A stretch of DNA of 64,000 nt from Labrenzia sp. PHM005 (GCF_006517275.1 NZ_CP041191.1:986501-1050500), one strand, 5' to 3'. Shown: positions 8,508 through 17,511, counted from the stretch's first letter. The notes: generated by a model from the sequence alone, not told the origin. Numbers and translations are program-made.

Positions 8508-9413
8508 GTGACATTTGACCTTAAAACCCATCTGGCAAATCAAGCCGGACGTGTGGAAACGGCCCTGGACACTCTGCTGCAAGAGGCGGTCAGCGACGGA
8601 GAGATTTCCAGACCGCAGCGCTTGATTGCCGCCATGCGCCACGGTGCGCTCAACGGCGGCAAGCGGCTCCGGCCGATATTGGTTATGGAAACCGCAAAAC
8701 TCTTTGGTCGGTCGGACGATGGTGTGGTTCAGGCGGCTTCCGCACTGGAACTCATTCACTGCTATTCGCTGGTTCATGACGATCTTCCAGCGATGGACGA
8801 TGACGATCTGCGCCGTGGCCAGCCGACCGTGCATAAGGCTTTTGACGAAGCGGCGGCCATTCTGGCCGGCGATGCGTTGCTGACGCTCGCGTTCGACGTC
8901 ATCACAGAAGATGACATCCATAGTGATCCCGCTGTCCGCCTACGGCTGGCCCGGGAATTGTCGCGCGCAGCCGGGATCGGCGGCATGGCCGGTGGCCAGA
9001 TGCTGGATCTGGAATCGGAGCACCGGGAGCGCTCTGAAACTGAAATCCGGCATCTGCAATCGATGAAGACCGGAGCACTGCTCCGCTATGCCTGCCGTGC
9101 CGGCGCCATTTTGGGGAATGCACCGGAGGACGATGTCGCACGGTTGACCCGGTTCGGTGAAATCATCGGCCTTGCATTCCAGTTGGCAGATGATCTTCTG
9201 GATGTGGAAGCCAGTCCGGAAGTCATGGGCAAGGCGACCGGTAAGGACGCGGAAGCCGGCAAAGCAACGCTCGTTGGTCTGATGGGCATTGAGAAGACGC
9301 GTGCGGAATTGCAGGCCTTGCTCAATGAAGCGCATTCACTGCTGGAAGCTTATGGCGATAGGGCGGCTGTATTGCATTCGTTGGCAGATTATGTGGTCAA
9401 CCGGGACAGTTAA
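8508..9413 (+). CDS. ispA: Farnesyl diphosphate synthase (polyprenyl synthetase family)
   Basis: A 301-residue short-chain trans-prenyltransferase that condenses IPP with DMAPP/GPP. The first aspartate-rich motif DDLPAMDDDD is at residues 91-100 with RRG after it, and the second (DDLLD) is at 228-232, preceded by FQLA. The start was chosen at a GTG with GGAG 7 nt upstream, giving the usual family length; upstream in-frame ATG codons would add about 60 non-homologous residues overlapping the divergent cfa start. In many genomes ispA sits between xseB and dxs; here it stands alone. Confidence 0.92.
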   Translation: MTFDLKTHLANQAGRVETALDTLLQEAVSDGEISRPQRLIAAMRHGALNGGKRLRPILVMETAKLFGRSDDGVVQAASALELIHCYSLVHDDLPAMDDDDLRRGQPTVHKAFDEAAAILAGDALLTLAFDVITEDDIHSDPAVRLRLARELSRAAGIGGMAGGQMLDLESEHRERSETEIRHLQSMKTGALLRYACRAGAILGNAPEDDVARLTRFGEIIGLAFQLADDLLDVEASPEVMGKATGKDAEAGKATLVGLMGIEKTRAELQALLNEAHSLLEAYGDRAAVLHSLADYVVNRDS

Positions 9414-9509
9414 GTCGAGGTGCTAGCCTTCCCGGTCAAATGATGCGCAAACCGAGATCCACGTCTCACGACGACGGGAAAAGCGCAGTAGCCCCGCGTT
9501 AAAGCGTGC

Positions 9510-10433
9510 CTAATCGCCCGCGTGTCGGCCAAAGTCTGGCGCGTCGGTTTCCTGACCGGCTTCAATGATCGAGCGGCGGATGCTGCGGGTTCGTTCAAAC
9601 ATCTCAAACAGCTTGTCACCATCGCCCCAGCGGATCGCGCGCTGAAGGGCCGACAGGTCTTCTGAGAACCTCGACAGCATCTCCAGGATCGCCTCTTTAT
9701 TGTTGAGGCACACGTCCCGCCACATGGTCGGGTCGGATGCGGCCAGCCGGGTGAAATCGCGGAAACCGGAGGCAGAATATTTGATCACTTCGGATTTGGT
9801 GACTGCTTCCAGATCATCGGCGGTGCCGACGATGTTGTAGGCAATCACATGCGGCAGATGAGAAACGATGGCCAGCACCAGGTCGTGGTGTTTGGGGTCC
9901 ATCTGATCAACATCCGATCCGCAGCCCTGCCAAAACATTTTCAGTTTTTCTAGAGCTGCTGGGTCGGTGCCTTCCGGAGGCGTTAGAATACACCAGCGCT
10001 GGTCGAACAGCGTCGGAAAGCCGGCATCTGGGCCGGACTGTTCAGTACCCGCGATCGGATGGCCCGGAATGAAGTGCACGCCCTCTGGCACATGCGGGCC
10101 AATCTGCTCTACCACAGATCCTTTTGTGGAGCCGGCATCTGTCAGGATCGCACCTTTTTTCAAAGCCGGAGCAATCCATTTGGCGACAGCCTCATTGGCA
10201 CCGACCGGCACACATAAGATGACAAGATCAGCGCCTTCGACCGCAACCGCCGCATCGAGTGAATAGCTATCGCCAAGGCCAAGTTCTTCCGCACGCCGAA
10301 GCGTTTCTTCCGACCGGGTCGAGATCGCAATTTCTTTCACAAGGCCACGCTGGCGCGCAACTTGGGCAAGAGATGACCCGATCAGGCCAATGCCGATCAG
10401 GGCCATACGCTCAAAAATGGGGGCGTCTGTCAT
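9510..10433 (-). CDS. tyrC: Prephenate/arogenate dehydrogenase
   Basis: A 307-residue NAD(P)-dependent enzyme of tyrosine biosynthesis. The dinucleotide-binding motif GIGLIG is at residues 14-19, and the TyrA-family signatures DAGSTKG, HFIPGHPIAGTE and SHLPHVIAY are all present, with an all-helical C-terminal domain. The name tyrC (cyclohexadienyl dehydrogenase) is based on family and length; preference for prephenate over arogenate is not decidable here. It is the last gene of a three-gene cluster with hisC (17 nt upstream) and a chorismate mutase. Confidence 0.9.
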   Translation of the reverse strand: MTDAPIFERMALIGIGLIGSSLAQVARQRGLVKEIAISTRSEETLRRAEELGLGDSYSLDAAVAVEGADLVILCVPVGANEAVAKWIAPALKKGAILTDAGSTKGSVVEQIGPHVPEGVHFIPGHPIAGTEQSGPDAGFPTLFDQRWCILTPPEGTDPAALEKLKMFWQGCGSDVDQMDPKHHDLVLAIVSHLPHVIAYNIVGTADDLEAVTKSEVIKYSASGFRDFTRLAASDPTMWRDVCLNNKEAILEMLSRFSEDLSALQRAIRWGDGDKLFEMFERTRSIRRSIIEAGQETDAPDFGRHAGD

Positions 10434-10450
10434 AAGGTCAGTTTTTACCG

Positions 10451-11593
10451 TCAGGCTTGCGCCAGGAAGTCTTTGAGGTGGGCGACCACAGTCCGGTTTG
10501 CTTCTTCGCTGCCGATGGTCATACGGATTGCATTCGGCAATCCATAATTCCCCACCATCCGCAACACGCAGCCGCGCTCCAAAAGGTAGGCATCGGCATC
10601 GGTTGCCCGCTTTCCGTCTTCATCGGAGAAGTGGACCAGAACGAAGTTGCCGACGCTCGGCGTGACTGTGAGGCCGAGTTTTTCCAGTTCTTCTGTGACC
10701 CAAGGCAGCCATTTCTCATTGTGTTCGACAGAGTCGGCGACAAATGTCCGGTCGCGGACCGCGGCCGCTCCGGCGGCAATCGCTACACCGGACATATTGA
10801 ACGGACCGCGAATCCGGTTCATGGCGTCAATGATATGGGCCGGGCCAAAGCCCCAGCCAATGCGCAGATTGGCAAGGCCATAAATCTTTGAGAACGTGCG
10901 GGTCATGACCACGTTTTCAGTGGTTGCCGCAAGTTCAATGCCGCTTTCATAGTCGTTGCGGCGGACATATTCGCCGTAAGCTGCATCGAGAACCAGGAGC
11001 ACATTTGACGGCAGGCCTTCGTGCAGACGTTTGACCTCCGCGAATGGCAGATACGTGCCCGTCGGGTTGTTCGGATTGGCCAGGAAAACCATTTTGGTTT
11101 TTGGAGTCACCCGTTCCAGGATCGCATCGACATCGGTGGTCAGGTCCTTTTCGGGTGCAACAACAGGTGTCGCACCGGCGCCGCGGATCGCAATCTCATA
11201 GACCAGAAACCCATGTTCGCAGTAGATCGCCTCATCGCCTGGGCCAAGATAGGTATTGGCCAGCATGCTGAGGATTTCATCTGATCCGGCGCCGCAGATG
11301 ATCCGGTCCGGGTTGAGGCCGTAGACTTCGCCGATGGCGTCACGCAATTCAGACGCATTGCCGTCCGGATAAAGTTCCAATGCCCCGGTCACGGTGCTGA
11401 GCGCGGCAGAAACGGTCTTGCTGGTGCCAAGCGGCGTTTCGTTGGACGAGAGTTTATGAAGCGTTTTACCGTTCGACCCTTTTGACTTGCCCGGAACATA
11501 AGGCGCAATGTCCAAGACGCCCTGTTTCGGCTGCGGGCGGTTTTCGGCACCTGCCGGATTTGCTTCATTCACTGCAATCGTCATGTCATTCAT
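10451..11593 (-). CDS. hisC: Histidinol-phosphate / aromatic aminotransferase
   Basis: A 380-residue class I/II PLP enzyme. The PLP-binding lysine is Lys236 in [14 protein letters not shown], with NPNNPTG at 173-179 and the arginine of IRMTIG near the C-terminus. Lying between a chorismate mutase and tyrC, it probably serves as the transaminase for phenylpyruvate/hydroxyphenylpyruvate or prephenate (a HisC2-type enzyme), possibly with activity on imidazole-acetol phosphate. That choice is inferred from context. The first 20 residues are an unusual polar extension. Its ATG overlaps the stop of the upstream mutase gene by 4 nt. Confidence 0.9.
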   Translation of the reverse strand: MNDMTIAVNEANPAGAENRPQPKQGVLDIAPYVPGKSKGSNGKTLHKLSSNETPLGTSKTVSAALSTVTGALELYPDGNASELRDAIGEVYGLNPDRIICGAGSDEILSMLANTYLGPGDEAIYCEHGFLVYEIAIRGAGATPVVAPEKDLTTDVDAILERVTPKTKMVFLANPNNPTGTYLPFAEVKRLHEGLPSNVLLVLDAAYGEYVRRNDYESGIELAATTENVVMTRTFSKIYGLANLRIGWGFGPAHIIDAMNRIRGPFNMSGVAIAAGAAAVRDRTFVADSVEHNEKWLPWVTEELEKLGLTVTPSVGNFVLVHFSDEDGKRATDADAYLLERGCVLRMVGNYGLPNAIRMTIGSEEANRTVVAHLKDFLAQA

Positions 11594-12462
11594 CCCAAGT
11601 CCCCGTTTTCTGCGGGGTCAAACACATCTTCCGGATCACTGCCGCTATCAATCGGTGCGGCATAGCCACCAACACATCTCAAGACATCCGGCGCGGCACC
11701 CGCTTCAAGGCAGGCCGCCAGGACAGCGTCTTCGGGCAAGTCTCCAGTTACGGCCAACAGCGCATCAACCCCGTTGGCTGACCGGTAGAAACTCAAAACC
11801 TCGATCCCTTGGTCCATCAATCTTCCTGGCAGACGGTCGGACCACCGCGCGTCATAAACCGCAATGTCCGGCTTGTCGATCATACTGTCGGACTTTGCCA
11901 GCACCAGAGCTGGTAAATCGGCAGGCCGTTCGTCCATCAACACGAACGGCAGACGTGCGCGGATTTGTGCGCCGCTGTCATTAAGCCCGCGCCACCAGGG
12001 CAATTCTGCCCGGTCACTTAAAGCCACCAGGCCGATGTCGGACGCAGAATCGGTAACGGCTCCCGCAACATCCGCCGCATCACTTCCTGGGACCAACTCA
12101 ACGGCAAAACCGAAATAATAACGAGCAAGGTCCAGCATGCCGACAAGGTCTGCGGTGCCATCCAGATGAACGGTATTTTCCTTTGACAGTCTGGACCCGG
12201 CGGACAGGATCGACCGCCAGACCGCTTCCATGGTGGTCAATGGCAGATCGCCATGATGACGCTCGGCCAGATGCCGCATCACTTCGGCATCCCGATCCGG
12301 ATCAAAGGCCTTCTCAACCAGACCGGCTTCGGACTGCAACGCGCGTAATTGCTCAGCTGCTTGATTGCGCTCCAGCACTGCTTCGTGAATCCGGGCGTCA
12401 ATATCGTCTATGCGGGCACGGGCAGTTTCCCTTGATGCGCCGCTGTCCGGGCTCGGGGGCAT
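11590..12462 (-). CDS. Chorismate mutase (AroQ class) with an additional C-terminal domain
   Basis: A 290-residue protein. Residues 10-95 are an AroQ-type helical chorismate mutase ([20 protein letters not shown], then an [20 protein letters not shown] helix). The remaining ~190 residues are not needed for mutase activity; they look like a degenerate prephenate-dehydratase or periplasmic-binding fold, though I see no intact TRF catalytic motif. The start is the ATG preceded by TGAGGAAG at 6 nt; a TTG eight codons upstream is less likely. Overlap of 4 nt with hisC and 17 nt from hisC to tyrC indicate one operon directing chorismate to tyrosine or phenylalanine. Confidence 0.82.
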   Translation of the reverse strand: MPPSPDSGASRETARARIDDIDARIHEAVLERNQAAEQLRALQSEAGLVEKAFDPDRDAEVMRHLAERHHGDLPLTTMEAVWRSILSAGSRLSKENTVHLDGTADLVGMLDLARYYFGFAVELVPGSDAADVAGAVTDSASDIGLVALSDRAELPWWRGLNDSGAQIRARLPFVLMDERPADLPALVLAKSDSMIDKPDIAVYDARWSDRLPGRLMDQGIEVLSFYRSANGVDALLAVTGDLPEDAVLAACLEAGAAPDVLRCVGGYAAPIDSGSDPEDVFDPAENGDLG

Positions 12463-12546
12463 GAAAACTTCCTCAGGATCGACCAACTGCGGCCGATAGT
12501 CATAGGCATCCGGCCGACCAAAGGCAAAAGAAAACGGAAGTGTCTT

Positions 12547-13317
12547 TTATCTGATATCTGATTGTGTCCGTCGCACCGGCTTCAACCCGGTTGCCGCACC
12601 ATCTGGAATGAACACCGGACGCAAAACTCCAAGCCGACTTTTTTTTCCATCTGCGGGCAAGCTACGGAAAACGACTTTTTCCGCTTCCATAATCAAGATA
12701 CCGGCAAATGCTGGCCAGAACCGGTGACCCAGTGCTTCCCAGGTCCGTGCCGCCCTTTGGATGCCAATCGAGCGCGATGGGGGCATGAACAAGGCTTCAG
12801 AATCGTCCGTGACATTGAATTGGCAGTTTTTCAAAAGCTCTTTGAGTTGGCGGCCAGAATATGGCCGGCCGTAGCCGAAGGGTGAGAGTTCCGAACGCGC
12901 CCAAAGGCCGCGCCGGTTGGGCACAACCGCGATCAAACGCCCGCCTGGGGCCAGAACCCGCCAGGCTTCTCTCAGCATGGCAGATGGATCGGAACAATGA
13001 TCCAGCGCGTGCACCAGCATGATCCGATCAAAGGTTGCATCGTGAAACGGCAGTGCGCCGTCTTCGATTAGGGCACAGGCGTTGTCTTTTTCCCGCGGCC
13101 AGTGAATGGCGCCTTGCGGTGCAGGCATTGCTGCGACCAGCCGGTCGGCGGAACCAAGATATGGCCGCATGAACGGCCCTGCATAGCCTATCCCTAAAAG
13201 GCTTTGTCCCTTTATATCCGGCCACATGCGCTCCACTGGCGCGCCGATCAACCCCCGCAGCAACTGGCCCAGTGGTAAATCATAAAAGGCACGCAGATGA
13301 ACAACGTCGAGATACAT
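12547..13317 (-). CDS. Class I SAM-dependent methyltransferase
   Basis: A 256-residue protein with a Methyltransf_11 core: a motif I variant LLGIGYAGPFMRP near residue 42, an ADRLVAAMPAPQ segment, and LREAWRVLAPGGRLIAVVPNRRG in the middle. Motif I lacks the usual GxGxG spacing (GIGYAG), so SAM binding is likely but not certain. The start at MYLDVVHLRAFYDLPLG fits the form seen in rhizobial homologues that pair divergently with gloB; a GTG 40 codons earlier is possible but would extend towards gloB. The substrate is unknown. Confidence 0.7.
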   Translation of the reverse strand: MYLDVVHLRAFYDLPLGQLLRGLIGAPVERMWPDIKGQSLLGIGYAGPFMRPYLGSADRLVAAMPAPQGAIHWPREKDNACALIEDGALPFHDATFDRIMLVHALDHCSDPSAMLREAWRVLAPGGRLIAVVPNRRGLWARSELSPFGYGRPYSGRQLKELLKNCQFNVTDDSEALFMPPSRSIGIQRAARTWEALGHRFWPAFAGILIMEAEKVVFRSLPADGKKSRLGVLRPVFIPDGAATGLKPVRRTQSDIR

Positions 13318-13475
13318 ATAGTCCGCCCGAAGGATAAACGCGCCGCGATTGAACAGTGATCCGCGCCATAGCGCAAGACTTCTGATTAGGGTTGCCGTCC
13401 GCCTTCCACTCTTGCTCCGCGGTTCGGTCTTTGCCACTGTGCAGCGAAACTAAATATTCGGCCAAGGAGCCTTCC

Positions 13476-14258
13476 ATGTCCCTCAGCGGCACCACAGAAA
13501 TCCATCAGTTCACGTGTTTGGATGACAACTTCGGTGTTATGATTCACGATACCGGCAGCGGTACAACGATCGCAGTCGATGTCCCCGATGCCGCTGCCTA
13601 TGAGGCCGCATTGGCGGAAACCGGTTGGAATCTGACCCATATCCTGATCACCCATCACCATTGGGATCATGTGCAAGGATTGGGCAAGCTCAAAACCCAA
13701 ACAGGAGCGACCGTCATCGGGCCCGAGAGGTCACGGCAAAAGATCCCCGAATTGGACAAGACAGTCGAGGACGGAGACGACGTTCTGTGCGGGCCTTATG
13801 AAGTCAAGGCGCTTGCCACACCGGGGCATACGCTCGATCAGATCTCCTGGTACATTCCCTCGATCAAGGTGGCGCATACCGGTGATACTTTGTTCGCGCT
13901 TGGCTGCGGCCGGGTGTTTGAAGGCGACAAGGAGATGATGTGGGCTTCACTCGTAAAGCTTTTGCATCACCTCCCGGACGACACCACGATCTACTGCGGT
14001 CATGAATATACCGAGGCCAATGCCAAATTCGCTCTGACAATCGAACCTGAGAATGCCGCACTTCAAGCCCGTGTGAAAACTGTGTCCGGCCTCCGGGCCA
14101 GCGGGAAGCCGACCCTGCCGACGACAATGGCTGAAGAGAAGGCTACCAATCCGTTCCTGCGCGCTGGTGAAGCCTCTGTTGCCGCTGCGCTGGGCATGGC
14201 AGGGCAACCGGCCGAAGCGGTTTTTGCTGAAATACGCACCAGAAAGGACAATGCCTAA
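13476..14258 (+). CDS. gloB: Hydroxyacylglutathione hydrolase (glyoxalase II)
   Basis: A 260-residue metallo-beta-lactamase-fold enzyme that hydrolyses S-lactoylglutathione in methylglyoxal detoxification. The metal motif THHHWDH is at residues 59-65, followed by ATPGHTLD, HTGDTLFALGCGR and YCGHEYTEAN, which together are specific to glyoxalase II. AAGGAG lies 7 nt before the ATG. It is divergent from the methyltransferase gene at 12547 and followed by a terminator-like hairpin. Confidence 0.95.
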   Translation: MSLSGTTEIHQFTCLDDNFGVMIHDTGSGTTIAVDVPDAAAYEAALAETGWNLTHILITHHHWDHVQGLGKLKTQTGATVIGPERSRQKIPELDKTVEDGDDVLCGPYEVKALATPGHTLDQISWYIPSIKVAHTGDTLFALGCGRVFEGDKEMMWASLVKLLHHLPDDTTIYCGHEYTEANAKFALTIEPENAALQARVKTVSGLRASGKPTLPTTMAEEKATNPFLRAGEASVAAALGMAGQPAEAVFAEIRTRKDNA

Positions 14259-14281
14259 TACGCGTGCATTGGTGCAATGAC

Positions 14282-14303
14282 GTGTTTTGCAAACACATTT
14301 TTT
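14282..14303 (+). terminator. Probable terminator of gloB
   Basis: GTGTTT and AAACAC form a 6-bp stem with a TGC loop, followed by A and a run of six T. It lies 24 nt after the gloB stop. The T-run also forms part of an 11-bp inverted repeat (14299-14309 with 14332-14342). Confidence 0.6.
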
Positions 14304-14397
14304 AGCGGTTCCATCAAGATTCTTTGAGCGGACCGCTAAAAACCACAAAGACATGCCCCCATATCACATTTGTTGTGAACCTGTAGGGGCAGAAACC

Positions 14398-14604
14398 ATG
14401 ACGATTGACCGGTCTTTAGACCATTCCGGACGGACTCCGGAGCAGCGCGCCCAGGATGTGGTGCAAAGAATTGCCAGCCAGGCCGAACCGATTCCGCTCA
14501 CTCAGGGCGGTGGCCACAAACTCGACATGCAAGTGCTTTACGCCGAAGTCGTTGCCGCCTTGCGCGAAACAGTCGACGACCTGGCTTTTTGTACGAAGAA
14601 TTGA
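14398..14604 (+). CDS. Small hypothetical protein
   Basis: A 68-residue open frame from ATG: mostly polar and alpha-helical in appearance (TPEQRAQDVVQRIASQ), ending in DDLAFCTKN, with no signal peptide, membrane helix or recognised motif. The upstream GTAGGGGC is a weak ribosome binding site. I do not recognise a family, and the call rests on the sensible composition and placement alone. It lies between gloB and the low-GC gene and is followed by a strong hairpin. Confidence 0.4.
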   Translation: MTIDRSLDHSGRTPEQRAQDVVQRIASQAEPIPLTQGGGHKLDMQVLYAEVVAALRETVDDLAFCTKN

Positions 14605-14628
14605 ACTCTCGTTAATCGCGATTTGGTA

Positions 14629-14665
14629 ATTGCAACAGCAATAGGGAACACCTATTGCTGGCAAT
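14629..14665. repeat. Strong inverted repeat (15-bp interrupted stem)
   Basis: CAGCAATAGG (14636-14645) and CCTATTGCTG (14651-14660) form a perfect 10-bp stem around a GAACA loop. It is extended by ATTGC (14629-14633) and GCAAT (14661-14665) with a 2-nt bulge. No T-run follows on either side, so it is not a standard terminator. It ends 27 bp before the start of the low-GC gene. Confidence 0.75.
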
Positions 14666-14692
14666 TCGGCTATCTCGACGAAAACGAATAAA

Positions 14693-15445
14693 ATGCGCCC
14701 GTATCAAAAGACGCTTCTAAAACTCTACCCAAATTATTTCGGCGTTACTTTTATTTTTCTAATATTTCTGTATCCGCCACCTGTTCTTATACATTATTTT
14801 CTCTATTCGAATATCGAGGAAATGGATAATTCTACAAAGTATATGTTTTTATATACGCCAATTGCGCTTCCTGTGCTCACTTACTTGCTTTATGTCATTA
14901 TCACTCAAAGTAAGAAATTCTTGAAGTACCCTTCGCTTCTTGTGTTGGACGACGGTCTTCGCTTCATGACTGCACAAAGGAAGTATTTTTGGGCATGGGA
15001 AGACCTTAAAGAGTTCAAACTTCTCTCGCATCGGTCGAAACACAACGATCCCCGGAAACACTATTTTCTTCTAACCAATTTTAAAAACAATCGAGCGGAC
15101 ATCGACCTTGCGAGTTCTCATTCAATTTCGCGAGCTGATATTTATCTGGATCTCAGTGATTTTTTCCGCCAAAGGAACAAAAAACGGGCCTACCGATTGC
15201 TCAGCCTTTTGAACGAAAACATAAAAAAGAATTCTGCCAAACCATTTTCAAATAACCAACGACTTTTTGGAAACGGACCGTCCTATCAACCAGTTCCAAA
15301 GGTAAACGACCGGAGCCTGATCTATTTGTCGCTTCTGTTCATGGTCGGGCTACCAGTCTTGATTTTCTATCCGATGATCATTCTAAAATTTGATCCAAAC
15401 TTATATTCGGTGCAAATCATTCGCGCCTTCTTGGGTGTCAGATGA
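14693..15445 (+). CDS. Hypothetical membrane protein of low GC content
   Basis: A 250-residue protein I do not recognise. Two hydrophobic helices occur near the N-terminus (about residues 16-38 and 50-71), a soluble middle part (75-185) contains LLVLDDGLRF and KYFWAWEDLKEFKLL, and one C-terminal helix spans about 207-232. The middle pattern recalls bacterial PH-like domains flanked by membrane helices, but this is only a shape resemblance. Base composition is clearly richer in A and T than its neighbours, with AT-rich codons such as aaa, att and ttt. That suggests horizontal acquisition. No good ribosome binding site is visible before the ATG. Confidence 0.7.
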   Translation: MRPYQKTLLKLYPNYFGVTFIFLIFLYPPPVLIHYFLYSNIEEMDNSTKYMFLYTPIALPVLTYLLYVIITQSKKFLKYPSLLVLDDGLRFMTAQRKYFWAWEDLKEFKLLSHRSKHNDPRKHYFLLTNFKNNRADIDLASSHSISRADIYLDLSDFFRQRNKKRAYRLLSLLNENIKKNSAKPFSNNQRLFGNGPSYQPVPKVNDRSLIYLSLLFMVGLPVLIFYPMIILKFDPNLYSVQIIRAFLGVR

Positions 15446-15475
15446 TCAATGGTAATTTCAAATCAGAGATGTGGA

Positions 15476-15919
15476 ATGCGCATTCAACTAAGTCCTGAAG
15501 CTGACCAAATCAAAGACCTCCTGAAATTGCAGCCGCATCCTGAGGGCGGGTTTTACGCGGAAACATTCCGCGATGATGTGACGGACGCCAATGGCAGGGC
15601 GGCCTCAACCCTGATCTATTTTCTGTTGCCGGAAGGGGTTTTGTCGCGCTGGCATAAGGTGGATGCGGTCGAGACTTGGCATTTTTATGCTGGCAGCCCG
15701 CTGGAACTTTCCATCAGCACAGACGGCCAAACAAAAGAGATCTTCACCCTTGGCACAGATATTCTGGCCGGCGAACGCCCGCAAGGCATCGTGCCGCGTG
15801 ACGGCTGGCAACAAGCCCGATCCCTCGGCGCCTGGACCCTCGTCGGCTGCACTGTTGCGCCAGGCTTTCAGTTCGAAGGGTTTGTGATGGCCCCGGAGGG
15901 GTGGGAACCGGGGCTGTGA
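15476..15919 (+). CDS. Cupin domain protein, DUF985 family
   Basis: A 147-residue small beta-barrel protein. The family pattern is clear: PHPEGGFYAETFR near the N-terminus, then LIYFLLPEGVLSRWHKVDAVETWHFYAG, then TLVGCTVAPGFQFEGF. Function of DUF985 cupins is unsettled; sugar-like ligand binding has been suggested for some. The start shown gives the normal family N-terminus; an in-frame ATG 9 codons upstream begins 3 nt after the previous stop. Elsewhere in rhizobia this family often lies beside gloB (recalled, not checked here). Confidence 0.8.
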   Translation: MRIQLSPEADQIKDLLKLQPHPEGGFYAETFRDDVTDANGRAASTLIYFLLPEGVLSRWHKVDAVETWHFYAGSPLELSISTDGQTKEIFTLGTDILAGERPQGIVPRDGWQQARSLGAWTLVGCTVAPGFQFEGFVMAPEGWEPGL

Positions 15920-15950
15920 TTATTTTCCAGGCGTCATTCTTCGCCTGGTG

Positions 15951-15976
15951 TCATCCCCGCCTTGTGCGGGGATCCA
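15951..15976 (+). repeat. Palindromic repeat unit 1 (REP-like)
   Basis: A 26-bp unit beginning TCATCCCCGCC and ending GGGGATCCA, with an internal hairpin ATCCCCGC-CTTGT-GCGGGGAT. It is the exact reverse complement of the unit at 16065-16090. It lies 31 bp after the cupin stop and may also help terminate transcription between the convergent genes. Confidence 0.85.
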
Positions 15977-16064
15977 GTTATTTCCAGAGCATCAGGAAAT
16001 TATCCTGAACAGATTTCGGCTTTCACGGACTATCTCCAGCATAGGAGGCTGTTGATAGGTGGAT

Positions 16065-16090
16065 TGGATCCCCGCACAAGGCGGGGATGA
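16065..16090 (-). repeat. Palindromic repeat unit 2 (inverted copy)
   Basis: The exact inverted 26-bp copy of the unit at 15951-15976, with internal hairpin ATCCCCGC-ACAAG-GCGGGGAT. Together the pair brackets 88 bp of non-coding sequence and resembles a REP doublet (REPIN-like). It ends 23 bp before the ftsY stop. Confidence 0.85.
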
Positions 16091-16113
16091 CCGATACGGA
16101 AAAAAGCTCCGCC

Positions 16114-17511
16114 TTACGCCAGCCCGGCAATCGCCGATGCAAAATCCTTGGCCGAAAAAGGTTCGAGATCCTCAACGCCTTCGCCCACACCGATGAAATG
16201 GACCGGAAGGCCGTGTTTGGCGGCGATGGCCACAAGAATGCCGCCGCGTGCTGTGCCATCGAGCTTGGTCATGACGAGGCCCGTGACTCCAGCGACCTTG
16301 CCGAAGATTTCGACCTGATTGAGCGCGTTCTGACCAGTTGTGGCATCCAACGTCAAGAGACAGGTGTGCGGAGCGTCAGGGTCATGTTTTTTGATCACGC
16401 GGATGACCTTTTCCAGTTCATCCATCAGCTCGGCCCGGTTCTGCAGCCGGCCGGCGGTGTCGATCAGAAGCACGTCGACTTGCCTTTCGGTCGCTTCCTT
16501 CATGGCATCAAAGGCAAGCCCGGCCGCATCTGCGCCAGTATCGCGCGCAATAACTTCCGCTCTTGTGCGCTCACCCCAGATTTTGAGCTGTTCAACAGCT
16601 GCGGCCCGGAAGGTGTCGCCCGCCGCGAGCATCACCGTCTTGCCCTCTTCATGCAATTTCTTGGACAATTTGCCGATTGTGGTTGTCTTGCCCGTACCGT
16701 TGACGCCGACCATCAGAACCACATGCGGTTTTTTACCCGAATTCAGATCGAGTGGTTCAGCGACCGGGGCCAGAACCTTTTCGACTTCTTCGGAAAGAAT
16801 TTCGCGGACATCTTCAGGAGAAATTTCTTTGTCATAGCGCCCATCCGATAGACGGTCGGTGATCGCCATTGCCGTATCAACACCGAGGTCGGCCTGGATT
16901 AAAATATCCTCCAGCTCCTCCAGCATTGCGGCATCAAGCTTGCGCTTGGTGAAGATCGACGAAATGCCTTCGGTCAGCGACGATGAAGAGCGCGAAAGGC
17001 CCTTTTTCAGCCGTTGGAACCAGGAGAGTTTCGGTTCTTCTTCTAAAGGGGCAGCCGGAACTTCTTCTGAAACTGATTCTGTTACCGGTTCGTTTTGAAG
17101 TTCAGGTTCTTCAGCTGTCGCCTGCTGTTCCTCAGTTGGATCTGTCTCGCCACCTGAAGGGGCTTCAGCGGCAGCAGGATCGGTCTCGAGTTCTTCCTCT
17201 GCAACTTGAGAGCCTTCGTCCGTCTCCGGACCAAGGTCAGCAGAGATCTCAACTTCAGGTGCGATCGGCGGAACCGGTGCCGGAATATCCGGTGCAAGCT
17301 CTGGGCCTGTATGTGCGGTTAGGACAGTATCCTCACTGCTCATCGCAGCAACAGGCGCCACTTCCATCTCGACAGATGCGGTCGTGTCATCGGTGGTTTC
17401 GGGAACAGCCTGGCCGTCGGCCTGCGTTTCAACGGCTGCAGTCTCCGGTTCTTCCGGCGTATCCTTGCCGCCAAAGAGCCGCCCAAAAAAACCGCGCTTT
17501 TTCTCGCTCAT
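16114..17511 (-). CDS. ftsY: Signal recognition particle receptor FtsY
   Basis: A 465-residue SRP-type GTPase that docks ribosome-nascent chains at the inner membrane. Residues 20-165 form a long acidic A domain rich in Glu, Pro and Ala, residues ~165-250 the helical N domain, and the rest the G domain with GVNGTGKTTTIGKLS, DTFRAAAVEQL, DTAGRLQNR and TKLDGTARGG. The order dapF-mtaB-ftsY is conserved in rhizobia, and ftsY begins 27 nt after mtaB, so they are probably one operon. Convergent with the cupin gene across the inverted repeat pair. Confidence 0.97.
   Translation of the reverse strand: MSEKKRGFFGRLFGGKDTPEEPETAAVETQADGQAVPETTDDTTASVEMEVAPVAAMSSEDTVLTAHTGPELAPDIPAPVPPIAPEVEISADLGPETDEGSQVAEEELETDPAAAEAPSGGETDPTEEQQATAEEPELQNEPVTESVSEEVPAAPLEEEPKLSWFQRLKKGLSRSSSSLTEGISSIFTKRKLDAAMLEELEDILIQADLGVDTAMAITDRLSDGRYDKEISPEDVREILSEEVEKVLAPVAEPLDLNSGKKPHVVLMVGVNGTGKTTTIGKLSKKLHEEGKTVMLAAGDTFRAAAVEQLKIWGERTRAEVIARDTGADAAGLAFDAMKEATERQVDVLLIDTAGRLQNRAELMDELEKVIRVIKKHDPDAPHTCLLTLDATTGQNALNQVEIFGKVAGVTGLVMTKLDGTARGGILVAIAAKHGLPVHFIGVGEGVEDLEPFSAKDFASAIAGLA

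Noticed and set aside
14299..14342. 11-bp inverted repeat TTTTTAGCGGT/ACCGCTAAAAA considered as a terminator
   Set aside because: On both strands the T-run precedes the stem and an A-run follows it, so it cannot act as a rho-independent terminator; the smaller hairpin at 14282 fits better.
14629..14665. Integron attC-like site
   Set aside because: The stem lacks the conserved GTTRRRY and RYYYAAC core sites.
16087..16851. Long open frame on the + strand opposite ftsY
   Set aside because: It is the reverse reading of a conserved GTPase gene; composition is unlike a protein and it has no recognisable motif.
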